A stretch of DNA of 64,000 nt, taken from positions 4,278,001 through 4,342,000 of the forward strand of contig NZ_CP113264.1 in assembly GCF_026642255.1 (NCBI RefSeq), in the 5' to 3' direction. The translations under genes and the position numbers were made by a program. Source of the stretch: Streptomonospora nanhaiensis. GTDB taxonomy: Bacteria > Actinomycetota > Actinomycetes > Streptosporangiales > Streptosporangiaceae. The notes beneath the pieces were generated by a model that worked only from the letters and a program-made list of their open reading frames with translations, was not told where the DNA came from and did no database searches. Of the stretch, positions 51,452 to 59,815 are shown piece by piece; position 1 is the first letter of the stretch, and the number at the start of each line of letters is the position of its first letter.

Positions 51452-52546
51452 CTACTCCCCCGCCGCCTCAGGCGCTCCGATGACCACGGCGCCGCGGTGG
51501 CCGCCCCGCTCCACCGCCGCCATCGCGTCGAGCGCGGCGTCGGGCACGGGCAGCAGGTGGGCGTCGACCCAGGTGTCGCCCGTGGTGTCGTTGGTCCACG
51601 GGTCCTCGATCACGACGGCGCCGGGTACGGCGCCGTGGCAGAGGACCCAGTGCGGCACGTCGAAGCCCAGCATCACGGCCAGGGAGAGCAGGAGCAGGAC
51701 GCGGTCGCCCCGGTCGATCGCGCCGCGGAGCTCGGGCAGGGTGAGGCGGTGCGGGTCGATCGGGACCCCGGCCCGGGCCGCGTCCGTCCGCGACGCCTGC
51801 TGGAGGAGGGCGCGCCACTCCTGTTCGGCCTCGGTGTAGGAGTCGAGGAGGACGGACCGGTCCGTGTCGAGGAAGACGGTGACGGGCGAGGCCGGCCAGG
51901 TCCGGCGCACGGCGACGCCCAGTCCGACGGGTTCGCAGGCGGGGAAGTTGGTGGCGCCGCGCCACAGCGTGAGCTCCGCCGTGCGGTCGAGGGAGTCGCG
52001 GGGCGCCGCCCCCGCCTGGACCTGGGCGAGCAAGGCGACGACGGCGCCGCAGGTGAAGTTCGTGGACTGGCGGTGGTACGGAGGCTCCGCCGTCCCGTCA
52101 CCGCCCCCGTCCAGCCAGCGCACGTAGCCCGCGGGCGGGCGGGCGGCGCCGTCCGCCGTCCCGCGCGGGGCCTCCATCGGGGTGAAGCCGAGGGCGGCGG
52201 CGTCGGCGGAGTCGGCCGTCCATCCCTCCCACTTGACCTGCACGAGCCCTTGGTCGCGGGCGTGGGCGAGGACCGCCTCCACGGCGGCGGGGACGTCGCC
52301 GACGGCGTCGACGATCTTGGTGTAGGCGGTCTGCGGGCGCGCGGTCACCAGCGCGGCGCCGGCCCAGCCCTCTCCTGCGGCGTCGGGGACGGCCACGATC
52401 CGGGGCGCGTGGTTCGAGCGGTCGACCGCTTCCCAGCGCTCCAGGACCGGGCCGGGCGCGATCCGCTCCAGCTGCGCGAGCCGGGCCGCGGGGTCGAACG
52501 GGAGGACGGCGCCGCGGGCGGGCGCGTCGGGGCGGCTGGATGGCAT
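51452..52546 (-). CDS. C39-like cysteine peptidase with N-terminal extension (siderophore operon)
   Basis: The product has 364 residues, ATG 52546 with GAGGAGA SD. The C-terminal half is a peptidase_C39_2-like papain fold: oxyanion Gln160 and Cys166 in QSTNFTCGAVVAL, then HWVLCHG (His299/His304) and EDPWTND (acidic member). The N-terminal half (residues 20-130: VLERWEAVDRSNHAPRIVAVPDAAGEGWAGAALVTARPQTAYTKIVDAVGD) resembles a GNAT-like fold without clear acetyl-CoA motif. Such two-part proteins are found beside iron-siderophore transporter genes in actinomycetes. Its role in uptake or ligand release is unknown. It follows the permease gene by 34 bp and is the last gene of the operon. Confidence 0.72.
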   Translation of the reverse strand: MPSSRPDAPARGAVLPFDPAARLAQLERIAPGPVLERWEAVDRSNHAPRIVAVPDAAGEGWAGAALVTARPQTAYTKIVDAVGDVPAAVEAVLAHARDQGLVQVKWEGWTADSADAAALGFTPMEAPRGTADGAARPPAGYVRWLDGGGDGTAEPPYHRQSTNFTCGAVVALLAQVQAGAAPRDSLDRTAELTLWRGATNFPACEPVGLGVAVRRTWPASPVTVFLDTDRSVLLDSYTEAEQEWRALLQQASRTDAARAGVPIDPHRLTLPELRGAIDRGDRVLLLLSLAVMLGFDVPHWVLCHGAVPGAVVIEDPWTNDTTGDTWVDAHLLPVPDAALDAMAAVERGGHRGAVVIGAPEAAGE

Positions 52547-52580
52547 CGGGGTCTCCTCGTGGGGTGCGGGCTGCGGGGGC

Positions 52581-54683
52581 TCAGATGTGGGAGCGGCGCA
52601 GCAGCCAGATGAGGTAGGGGGCTCCGACCAGGGCGATCATGAGCCCGGCCGGCATCTGGGAGGGGGCGATGAGCGTGCGGCCGAGGGTGTCGGCGACGCA
52701 GACCAGCAGTCCTCCCAGCACGATCGCGACGGGGATGCTGCGCCCGTGCCGGGCGCCGACCAGTGCGCGGGCCAGGTGGGGCGCCACCAGCCCGACGAAG
52801 CCGACGACCCCGACCGCGACCACGCTGACGGCCGCGAGGAGCGCGGCGACGCTGAGCAGCGCCAGCCGCGTCCGCCCCACCCGCATGCCGAGGATGCGGG
52901 GGGTGTCCTCGTCGACGGCGATCAGGTCGAGGTGGCGGGCCAGGCCGATGACCAGCGGCGCCGCGACCAGGAGCACCACGGCGACCGGTACGACGTCGGG
53001 GAAGGTGCGCCCGTACGTCGTCCCGGAGAGCCACGTGAAGATGCGCGGGGTCTGCCAGGGGTCGGCGCGCAGGAGGAGGAACGTGGTGAGGGCGCTGAGG
53101 CTGTAGCCGAGCCCGATGCCGATGAGGACGAACCGGTCCGGGCGCAGTGCGCCCCTCCAGGCCAGGGCGGCGATCACGGCGAAGGTGGCCAGGCCGGTGA
53201 GGATCGCCATGGTGACGAGGGAGGGCAGGCCGCTGCCCGCGGCGGAGGTCACGACGATGACCGCGCCCAGGCCCGCGCCGGCGGTGATGCCGAGCAGGCC
53301 AGGTTCCGCGAGGGGGTTGCGCACGGTGCTCTGGACGAGGCTGCCCGCCAGGGCGAGCGCCGCTCCGGCGAGGACGGCGGCGGCCACGCGGGGGACCCGT
53401 TCGTCGAGGGCGCGGCCGATGAGGTCGGGGGCGGTTCCCTGGAGCCAGAGGGCGATGTCGCCGGTGCGCAGCCACAGGCTGCCGGCGAGCACGCCGACGA
53501 GGACGGCCGCGACGAGCAGGACCGCCGCGGTGAGGAGGACGCCGAGGAAGCGTCGGCGGGTGCGCGTCCCGGTCCGTGCGCCGGGCGGCCGGCGGACGGG
53601 GCCCGCGTCGCGCAGGCGCAGGGCGAGGACGACGATGAGGAGGCCGCCGAGCACGGCCGTGGGCACGCCCGTGGGGATGGAGGCGGCGCCCTCGGCGCCG
53701 AGCACGGCGCGCAGGGAGGCGTCGGCGAACAGGACCAGGAGTGCGCCGAGGAGGCCGGAGACGGTGACGAGGAGGAGGTGGCGGCGCAGGGAGGGGATCC
53801 GTCCGGCGATCAGGCGCGCGAGCACGGGGGCGCCCAGGCCGATGAAGGCGATCGGTCCGGCCAGCGTGACGGAGACCCCGGTGAGGAGCACGGCGCAGAG
53901 CACCGCGATGGTCCGGGTCGAGCGCAGGGGCACGCCGAGCGACGCGGCGGTGTCGTCGCCCAGGCCGAGCACGTCCAGCCGCCGGCTCAGCAGCAGCGCG
54001 ACGGCCAGCACCGCGACGATGACCGGCATGGCGCGCAGGGACGCGTCGATGTTGAGCTGGACGAGGGAGCCGTTCCCCCAGGCGTAGAGGCCGGTGGTGT
54101 TCTCCTTGAACAGGATGAGCATCATGGCGGTGGCCGCGTCCAGGGCCATCGCCATGGCCGAGCCGGCCAGGATGAGCCGCGTCGTGGCCGTTCCGGCGGC
54201 GTGGCCGGCGAGTCCCAGGACGAGGGCGGCGGCGAGCAGGCCGCCGGTGAAGGCGACCAGGCCGGAGGCCCACAGCGGGACGGCGAGGCCGAAGGCGGCG
54301 ACGGCGGTGAGCGCGAAGTAGGAACCGGCCGTGACGGCGAGGGTGTCGGGTGAGGCGAGCGCGTTGCGTGTGACCGACTGCAGCAGTGCTCCGGCGGCGC
54401 CGAGGGCGAAGCCCACGGCCACGCCGGCGAACAGGCGCGGGAGGCGCGAGCCGGTGAGCACGTGGCCGACCGGCACCCCGTCGACGTCCTCGCGCTCGCC
54501 GAGCGCGTAGCGCGCCAGGTCCCACCAGCCCACGCCGGAGGTGCCCTGGGTGAGGTGCCACAGGCCGACGGCGAGGATCGCGGCGGTGAGGGTCGCGGCG
54601 ACCGCCGCCCCGGCGGTGCCGCCGCGCATGCCGACGCGCGGCAGCGGGGACCGCCGGGGCGGGGCCTGGAGTGTTCCGCTCAT
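52581..54683 (-). CDS. Fused FecC/FecD-type (FhuB-like) iron-siderophore permease
   Basis: The product has 700 residues, twice the usual 330-350 of a FecCD permease. Each half carries the signature: first half RLPRLFAGVAVGFALGAAGALLQSVTRNALASPDTLAVTAGSYF, second half RVPRVAAAVLAGAALALAGSLVQSTVRNPLAEPGLLGITAGAGLG. About 20 membrane helices in total. A short Arg-rich linker near residue 340 joins the halves. It forms the complete channel of the importer, so no second permease is needed. The ATG overlaps the stop of the binding-protein gene (ATGA). Same architecture as E. coli FhuB. Confidence 0.93.
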   Translation of the reverse strand: MSGTLQAPPRRSPLPRVGMRGGTAGAAVAATLTAAILAVGLWHLTQGTSGVGWWDLARYALGEREDVDGVPVGHVLTGSRLPRLFAGVAVGFALGAAGALLQSVTRNALASPDTLAVTAGSYFALTAVAAFGLAVPLWASGLVAFTGGLLAAALVLGLAGHAAGTATTRLILAGSAMAMALDAATAMMLILFKENTTGLYAWGNGSLVQLNIDASLRAMPVIVAVLAVALLLSRRLDVLGLGDDTAASLGVPLRSTRTIAVLCAVLLTGVSVTLAGPIAFIGLGAPVLARLIAGRIPSLRRHLLLVTVSGLLGALLVLFADASLRAVLGAEGAASIPTGVPTAVLGGLLIVVLALRLRDAGPVRRPPGARTGTRTRRRFLGVLLTAAVLLVAAVLVGVLAGSLWLRTGDIALWLQGTAPDLIGRALDERVPRVAAAVLAGAALALAGSLVQSTVRNPLAEPGLLGITAGAGLGAVIVVTSAAGSGLPSLVTMAILTGLATFAVIAALAWRGALRPDRFVLIGIGLGYSLSALTTFLLLRADPWQTPRIFTWLSGTTYGRTFPDVVPVAVVLLVAAPLVIGLARHLDLIAVDEDTPRILGMRVGRTRLALLSVAALLAAVSVVAVGVVGFVGLVAPHLARALVGARHGRSIPVAIVLGGLLVCVADTLGRTLIAPSQMPAGLMIALVGAPYLIWLLRRSHI

Positions 54684-55735
54684 CCCTGGGTGAGCGCGTC
54701 GACGAAGCCGTCGATCGCCTGCTCCGTCGAGCGCGGGCCGCCGGCGCCCCAGATCCGCGGGGGGAAGGCGTGCGCGCGCTCCTCCTCGACGGCGGGGAGG
54801 GAGGTCCAGATGGGGTTCTTCTCCAGCTCCTCGACGTAGCCGCCGACGCCTTCGTCGTTGGCGTAGAAGAGGTTGGCCTCGCCCACGGCGGTGAGGCCCT
54901 CGACGTCGGTCTGCGCGAGGCCGTAGGAGGGGTTGACGCCGCCGTCGCCGTAGGCCTCGTTGATCTCGTCCGTCCAGACGGGGGTCATGCCGAGCTCTTC
55001 GCCGAGCGCGGTGAACAGCGCGCCCTCGCCGTAGGGGCGGATGGTGAGGTTGCCGCCCTGGAGCCATCCGTCGAAGTAGAGGAAGTCCGTGGTGGGCAGG
55101 TCGAGGGCGGCCACCTGCTCCTTGGCGTCGGCGAGGTGGTCGTCGAACCTCTGGAGCTCCTGCTCGGCGCGCTCGGTGCGGCCGGTGGCCTCGCCGATCA
55201 TCCCGAAGACCTCGCGCATGTTCCCGATGGGGTCGGCCGGGTCGGCGCCCAGGGTGGCGAGGACGGGCACGCCGCGCTCCTCGAGCTGGGCGATGATCTC
55301 GTCGTCGGCGCTGAAGGCCTCCACGACGACCAGGTCGGGGTTCTGCGCGTAGAGGGTGTCGAGGTCGGGTTCCTCGCGGCTGCCGATGTCGGTGACGCCC
55401 TCGGGCAGTTCCTCGGCGCTCACCCAGGTGCTGTAGCCCTCGGTGTCGGAGACGGCCACGGGGGTGACGCACAGGGTGAGGGCGTCCTCGACCTGCTGCC
55501 ATTCCAGGACGGCGATGCGTTCGGCGGGCTTGTCGAGCTCGACCTGCCGGCCGACGCCGTCGGTGAGGGAGACCGGGTCGGTGGAGGTGGCCGTGGTGTC
55601 GTCGGCGCAGCTCTCGGAGGCGGGTGCGGCGACGGCCTCGGGTTCGGCCTCCTCGACGCTGGTGGTGCCGCATGCTGTTGCGGCGAGGACGGCGGCGGCG
55701 GAGGCCGCGGCCGCGAGGTGGCGGAGACGGGTCAT
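54680..55735 (-). CDS. Iron-siderophore ABC transporter substrate-binding lipoprotein
   Basis: The product has 351 residues. Signal MTRLRHLAAAASAAAVLAATAC with lipobox Cys22. A FepB/BtuF-type class III binding fold follows: VSLTDGVGRQVELDKPAERIAVLEWQQVEDALTL, SREEPDLDTLYAQNPDLVVVEAFSADDEIIAQLEERGVPVL, and a C-terminal NPIWTSLPAVEEERAHAFP. It is anchored outside the membrane and hands ferric siderophore to the permease. It overlaps both neighbours by 4 bp, so ATPase, binding protein and permease are made in one coupled operon. Which siderophore is bound is unknown. Confidence 0.92.
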   Translation of the reverse strand: MTRLRHLAAAASAAAVLAATACGTTSVEEAEPEAVAAPASESCADDTTATSTDPVSLTDGVGRQVELDKPAERIAVLEWQQVEDALTLCVTPVAVSDTEGYSTWVSAEELPEGVTDIGSREEPDLDTLYAQNPDLVVVEAFSADDEIIAQLEERGVPVLATLGADPADPIGNMREVFGMIGEATGRTERAEQELQRFDDHLADAKEQVAALDLPTTDFLYFDGWLQGGNLTIRPYGEGALFTALGEELGMTPVWTDEINEAYGDGGVNPSYGLAQTDVEGLTAVGEANLFYANDEGVGGYVEELEKNPIWTSLPAVEEERAHAFPPRIWGAGGPRSTEQAIDGFVDALTQG

Positions 55736-56610
55736 CGGTGGTTCTCTCTGCTCTGTTCCTGTGTGCTCGGGTGGTCCGAGGCGGTGGTGCGGGCGCGGGC
55801 CGTGTGCCGGCCCACGGGGTCGATGCGGAGCCGACCGGTCCGGGGGTCCTGGACGACCTCGACCCGGATGCCGTAGACCTCGCTGAGGTTCGGGGTGGTG
55901 AGGACCTCGGCCGGGTCGCCCGCGGCGCGGACGCGGCCGGCGCTCAGCAGGAGCAGCGTGTCGGCGATGCGGGCCGCGTGGTCGAGGTCGTGCAGGACGA
56001 CGCCGACGGCGACGCCGTGGTCCTCGGCGAGGTCGCGGATCAGGTCGAGGGTCTCGATCTGGTAGCGCAGGTCGAGGTGGTTGGTGGGCTCGTCGAGCAG
56101 GACGACGCCGGTGTTCTGGGCCAGGCAGGCGGCGAGCCAGACGCGCTGCATCTCCCCGCCGGAGAGCTCTCCGGCGGCCCGGTCGGCCATGTCCCGCACG
56201 CCGGTGGCGCTCATGGCGTGGTCGATCGCGCGGCGGTCCTCGGCGGAGAGGCCGGCGAAGCCGCGCCGGTAGGGGTGGCGTCCGAAGGCGACGACCTCTC
56301 TGACCGCCAGTCCCTCGGGGGTGGGGCGGGACTGGGAGAAGAGGGTGACCTCCCTGGCGAAGCGGCGTGCGCTGAGCAGGGACACCGGGCGCTCGGGCTG
56401 CCCGTCGCGGCCGCCGAGGGTGACGTGGCCGTCGTCGACGCGGTGGAGTCGGGCGAGCGAGCGCAGGAGCGTCGACTTGCCGCTGCCGTTGGGTCCGACC
56501 AGGGCGGTCACGCGGCCTGCCTCCAGGGTGAGGGAGGCTCCGTGGACGACCGTGGACCTGCCGTAGCTCAGGACCAGCTGTTCCCCGCTCAGGGCGTGTG
56601 CGCGCGTCAC
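55732..56610 (-). CDS. Iron-siderophore ABC transporter ATP-binding protein (FepC-like)
   Basis: The product has about 292 residues from GTG 56610. Walker A GPNGSGKS, Q-loop, signature LSGGEMQR, Walker B VVLLDEPTNHLD, and a VLHDLDHA His-loop are intact. The family usually starts just before a LSYG strand, hence my GTG choice. An in-frame GTG at 56736 would add 42 residues of Arg-rich non-conserved sequence and would be close to the predicted promoter. It couples ATP hydrolysis to ferric siderophore import. Its stop overlaps the ATG of the binding protein by 4 bp. Confidence 0.88.
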   Translation of the reverse strand: MTRAHALSGEQLVLSYGRSTVVHGASLTLEAGRVTALVGPNGSGKSTLLRSLARLHRVDDGHVTLGGRDGQPERPVSLLSARRFAREVTLFSQSRPTPEGLAVREVVAFGRHPYRRGFAGLSAEDRRAIDHAMSATGVRDMADRAAGELSGGEMQRVWLAACLAQNTGVVLLDEPTNHLDLRYQIETLDLIRDLAEDHGVAVGVVLHDLDHAARIADTLLLLSAGRVRAAGDPAEVLTTPNLSEVYGIRVEVVQDPRTGRLRIDPVGRHTARARTTASDHPSTQEQSRENHR

Positions 56611-56758
56611 GGCGCTGTGCGCGTCGCGCGCGCCGGGTTCCCGGCGGCCGCGGTGGAGGAGGGCCGCGGCAGGGCTCGGGCGGCGCCGGGGGCGGTGTGC
56701 GCGGGCCCCGTGAGCAGCGGTTTCGGCCGTGCGCACGCGAGCCCGCCCGAGGAGGAGA

Positions 56759-56777
56759 TTAGGTTAGCCTTCACTCA
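56759..56777. promoter_or_regulatory. IdeR/DmdR-like iron box
   Basis: TTAGGTTAGCCTTCACTCA agrees at 15 of 19 positions with the IdeR/DmdR1 consensus as I remember it (TTAGGTTAGSCTAACCTAA). The left half is perfect and the right half degenerate. It lies 149 bp upstream of the ATPase GTG 56610 (23 bp upstream of GTG 56736), on the correct side for the siderophore-uptake operon. Iron repression through the Fe(II)-dependent regulator is expected. Confidence 0.75.
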
Positions 56778-56810
56778 CTCAGGATAGGTACGGCTGCTCC
56801 GAGGCTGCAA

Positions 56811-57737
56811 TCAGGACTTCCGGACTCCGGATACGGAATTCCGGTCAGCGGTCGCGCGGGGCGTGTCGAAGTACGTCCCCGGGGTGGTGCCCATCACACG
56901 CCGGAAGGCGTCGATGAACGTGCTGGTCTGGGCGTACCCGAGGCGCTCGGAGGCGTCCTGCACCTCGCACCCCTCGCTGAGCAGCGTGAGCGCCCGGTGG
57001 ATGCGCAGTGACTGTCGCCACTGCGCGAACGACAGCCCGGTGGCGGTGCGGAAGGCGCGGCTGATCGTGCGGGGGCTGACCCCCAGGTCGCGCGCCCACT
57101 CCTCCAGGGAGCGGTCGTCGGCGGGATCGCGCAGCAGGGCCTCGGCGATCACGTCGGCCCGGGGGTCGCCCGGCAGCTGCAGGGCGGGTTGGGGGCGCGA
57201 GGGCTCCAGCACGTCGAACACGACCGCCTCGGCCCGTGCCCGCGCCCCGGCGTCGATGTCGGTGCGGGCCAGGTGCAGGAGCAGGGACTCCAGCACCGGG
57301 GTCATCGCGATGGCCGTCGGGCCCTCGAAGGCGACCGGTGTGCGGTCCGGGGCGAAGAAGGCGGTGTGGAGTTCGGCCCTGGCCGTCAGCCGGCCGGCGT
57401 GCACCTCCCCCGTGGGCACCCACAGCCCGCACCCCTCGGAGACGGTGAACACGCGGTCGCCGACACGGGCGGTCACGGCCCCGCAGCGCACCCACACGAG
57501 CTCGTGCGCGGGGTGGGCGTGCGGCTCCCACTCCGCGGGGGCGCCCGGGACGTGCGACTCCGCGATGATGACGAAGGGCGCGTCAGCGCCCCCCGGGAGC
57601 GGGGCGGCCTGCTTCACCAGGGTGCTCGGCTCACGCCGCCAGGCCCCCAGGCCCGCGCCCTCACCGGGGGGCGGGGGCGACCCGGAGGGCGGACGGCGTC
57701 CGGACGGGTCCGCCCCGGTCGCGCTCACGGGCGGCAC
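56811..57737 (-). CDS. AraC family regulator, probable iron/siderophore regulator
   Basis: The product has 308 residues, GTG 57737 (GTG 57728 also possible, no clear SD). N-terminal cupin-like AraC_binding domain: HAHPAHELVWVRCGAVTARVGDRVFTVSEGCGLWVPTGEVHAG. C-terminal HTH_18: RSLEEWARDLGVSPRTISRAFRTATGLSFAQWRQSLRIHRALTLLSEGCEVQDASERLGYAQTSTFIDAFRRVMGTTPGTYF. From context (directly upstream of the siderophore importer, with the iron box between) it may activate the importer when bound to a siderophore, as AraC-type regulators do elsewhere. This is inference. The first 35 residues are Pro/Gly-rich and perhaps not part of the real protein. Confidence 0.85.
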   Translation of the reverse strand: MPPVSATGADPSGRRPPSGSPPPPGEGAGLGAWRREPSTLVKQAAPLPGGADAPFVIIAESHVPGAPAEWEPHAHPAHELVWVRCGAVTARVGDRVFTVSEGCGLWVPTGEVHAGRLTARAELHTAFFAPDRTPVAFEGPTAIAMTPVLESLLLHLARTDIDAGARARAEAVVFDVLEPSRPQPALQLPGDPRADVIAEALLRDPADDRSLEEWARDLGVSPRTISRAFRTATGLSFAQWRQSLRIHRALTLLSEGCEVQDASERLGYAQTSTFIDAFRRVMGTTPGTYFDTPRATADRNSVSGVRKS

Positions 57738-58188
57738 GCCCCGCCGCCCGCCGGAAGCACCCGCCGGGCGGCACGGCGCCGAGGGGTCGCGGTGCCGATC
57801 GCGGGGCGCTTCCCCGGCGGGATCGCCCGGAGAGCACCGTGGCGGGCGCGGCGGCGCGACCGCTCCCGGTGGGCACGGGCGGTGCGCCCCGGGAACGGAG
57901 AGATGGACGGCATGTCCCTATTGTCGCAGGCGGCGCCGGGTACGGCGTTCGGGGTGGCGCAGCGGCACGTCGATGTCCCGCGCGGTCCGCGGGGGCGGCG
58001 CACGCGTGCCGCGGGCCCCCGCGGCCCCGCGGCAGGCCCTCGGGGACTCTCCCCTCGCCCCCTTCTCCGTCGGCGGCCCGGCGGACCGGTCCCGGCTGCC
58101 CGCCGGTCCCGTGCGGCGCCTCTCGCGCCGGCGGTGGGACCGGTCGCGCGCCCCCTCCCCTGAGGGGCCGCGACGGTGAGGCGCGCCT
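57738..58188. other. Intergenic, carrying repeat copy A
   Basis: No gene. The right part (58042-58146) is an intergenic repeat also present at 60655-60769. The left part is GC-rich with small inverted repeats (GCCGCCCGCCGG / CCGCCGGGCGGC-like) and no clear promoter. Confidence 0.4.
58042..58146. repeat. Dispersed intergenic repeat, copy A
   Basis: About 105 bp, aligned by eye with 60655-60769 in the same orientation. Near-identical blocks include CGTCGGCG-CCCGGCGG, CCCGCCGG-CCCGTGC-GC-CCTCT-GCGCCGGC and GACCGG. I judge roughly 80 percent identity over the best 80 bp. It starts 43 bp downstream of the ABC-2 permease stop. Confidence 0.55.
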
Positions 58189-58944
58189 CTACCCCTGGAG
58201 TTCCTTCAGACCCCGGCCGATGCGGATGCAGGCCAGCACGCCCGCCACCGCTCCGACCGCGACGAGGACGAGCGCCGCCCGCGCGACGGCGTCGGCCTCC
58301 CCCGCGACCGCGGCCTTGAGCATGGTCACCGCCCAGTAGCCGGGGGAGGCGGGCGCGACGGCCTGAGCCCAGGCGGGCATCATCGCGATCGGGGTCAGAG
58401 CTCCGCCCAACGCGCTCACCGTCAGCGCACCGACGTCGCAGACGGCCGCGAGCTCTCCGTGGCTGCGCACCACGCCGGCCAGGGCCACGCCGATGGCCAG
58501 CAGGGCGAAGGACCACACGCAGACCGCCGACAGGATCAGCGCGAAGGAGCCGGCGACGGGCATGTCCACGACCTGGGCCCCGAAGACGATGAGGATCGTC
58601 TGTTGCACGACCAGCAGCACGAAGACGGGCAGCGCCTTGCCGATGAGCATCTCCACGACCGAGACCGGGGTGACCCGCATCCGGTTCCAGGTGCGCCATG
58701 TGCGTTCGGTCAGCAAGGCGGTGCCCACGACGGACAGGGAGAGCACGGAGAACATCACCAGCATGCCGATGACCGCTTGGGCCTCACCGCCCCGGGGAAG
58801 CGCGGCCCTGTAGAGCGGGCTGAAGACGAGCATGAGCACCATCGGCATGACCAGGTAGCTGATCAGGTGGCCTGGGTCGCGCAACCGGAGTGTGGTGTTG
58901 TGGCCGACCAACAGGGCCAGGCGGCGGGGAAGGTCAGTGCGCAC
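58189..58944 (-). CDS. ABC-2 type exporter permease
   Basis: The product has 251 residues with six hydrophobic segments. RRLALLVGHNTTLRLRDPGHLISYLVMPMVLMLVFSPLY begins the ABC-2 membrane domain (PF01061-like). VIGMLVMFSVLSLSVVGTALLTERTWRTWNRMRVTPVSVVEMLIGKALPVFVLLVVQQTILIVFGA is the conserved ER.-GT-R....P.S.....GK segment of DrrB-like permeases. It pairs with the ATPase upstream (11-bp overlap) to export a drug-like or lipid substrate. The substrate is unknown, and the divergent TetR suggests induction by the exported compound. Confidence 0.9.
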   Translation of the reverse strand: MRTDLPRRLALLVGHNTTLRLRDPGHLISYLVMPMVLMLVFSPLYRAALPRGGEAQAVIGMLVMFSVLSLSVVGTALLTERTWRTWNRMRVTPVSVVEMLIGKALPVFVLLVVQQTILIVFGAQVVDMPVAGSFALILSAVCVWSFALLAIGVALAGVVRSHGELAAVCDVGALTVSALGGALTPIAMMPAWAQAVAPASPGYWAVTMLKAAVAGEADAVARAALVLVAVGAVAGVLACIRIGRGLKELQG

Positions 58945-59761
58945 GGACCACCGCCCGGTAGAGATCGTCGAGGGTGGGCCGGCTCAGGTCCACCGAACGC
59001 ACGGGCTTGGTGGCCTCGACCAGCATCGTGGCCAGGGTGGCGGCGGGATCGGTCGTGGGGACGCGCATCTCCTCGTCGTCGAAGGTGAGGCGGACCTCTC
59101 CGGGGAGTCCGTGGAGCAGCTCACCGGCCTCGCCCCTGGCGATGACCCGCCCGTGGCGGGCGACGGCGATGCTGGCCCCCAGGTCGGTGAGCTCGGGAAG
59201 GTAATGGGTGGTGTAGACGACCGCCGCCCCGGTCCGGGCGTGGTCGCGTACGACCTCCAACAGGGACTGGCGGGTCTCGGGATCCACACCCGCGGTGGGT
59301 TCGTCCAGGAGGAGGAGCGCGGGCCTGTGGACCATGGCGGCGGCGGCCTGGACCCGGCGCTGCTGGCCGCCGGAGAGGACCCCGACCCTGCGGTCGAGGA
59401 AGTCGGTGATCCGGAGGGCCTCGGCGATCTCGGTGACGGCCCGGCCGAGCTCACGCCGGCGCAACCCCTGCAGTCCCCCGAACAGCCGCAGGGTCTCACG
59501 GGGGGTGACCGTCGGGTACAGCGCGATGTGCTGGGGTGCGAGCCCGAGGAGGCGGCGTGCGGCGCCGGGGGCCTTTCCGTCGACGAGGACCCGCCCGCCG
59601 TCGGGGCGCAGAAGCCCGGAGACGATGTTGGCGAAGGTGGTCTTACCGGCCCCGTTGTGCCCGACGAGTCCGACGATCTCACCCGGCCGGGCGGCCAGGG
59701 TGAAATCGTCCAGAGCGTTGACCGGCCCGTACCCCTTCACCAGACCTAATGCCTCCAACAT
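58934..59761 (-). CDS. ABC-2 type exporter ATP-binding protein (DrrA-like)
   Basis: The product has 275 residues from ATG 59761 (GGTGG SD-like). GHNGAGKTT (Walker A), LSGGQQRRVQ (signature), LLLLDEPTAGVDPETR (Walker B) and TTHYLPE (His-loop) are complete. The C-terminal 50 residues (LVEATKPVRSVDLSRPTLDDLYRAVVRA) are the extra DrrA/CcmA-type C-terminal piece. An ATG at 59776 is in frame but has no SD. It drives the permease at 58189-58944. Divergent TetR at 59816, operator 59789-59805 between. Confidence 0.92.
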   Translation of the reverse strand: MLEALGLVKGYGPVNALDDFTLAARPGEIVGLVGHNGAGKTTFANIVSGLLRPDGGRVLVDGKAPGAARRLLGLAPQHIALYPTVTPRETLRLFGGLQGLRRRELGRAVTEIAEALRITDFLDRRVGVLSGGQQRRVQAAAAMVHRPALLLLDEPTAGVDPETRQSLLEVVRDHARTGAAVVYTTHYLPELTDLGASIAVARHGRVIARGEAGELLHGLPGEVRLTFDDEEMRVPTTDPAATLATMLVEATKPVRSVDLSRPTLDDLYRAVVRAH

Positions 59762-59788
59762 GCCACGACCACCCATTCTGTTCGGTGT

Positions 59789-59805
59789 ATAGAAACATTG
59801 TCTAT
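59789..59805. promoter_or_regulatory. Probable TetR operator between exporter and tetR
   Basis: ATAGAAACATTGTCTAT is an imperfect palindrome (5-bp arms ATAGA/TCTAT plus inner matches) in the 54-bp gap between the divergent exporter ATPase (59761) and tetR (59816) starts. The stretch is strikingly AT-rich, so promoters of both genes should lie here. Confidence 0.65.
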
Positions 59806-59815
59806 GGCGTAAAGT

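Noticed and set aside
52345..54561. 738-codon minus-strand frame within the permease
   Set aside because: Out-of-frame shadow (Arg/His/Pro-rich) of the fused FecCD permease, which has the expected hydrophobic pattern.
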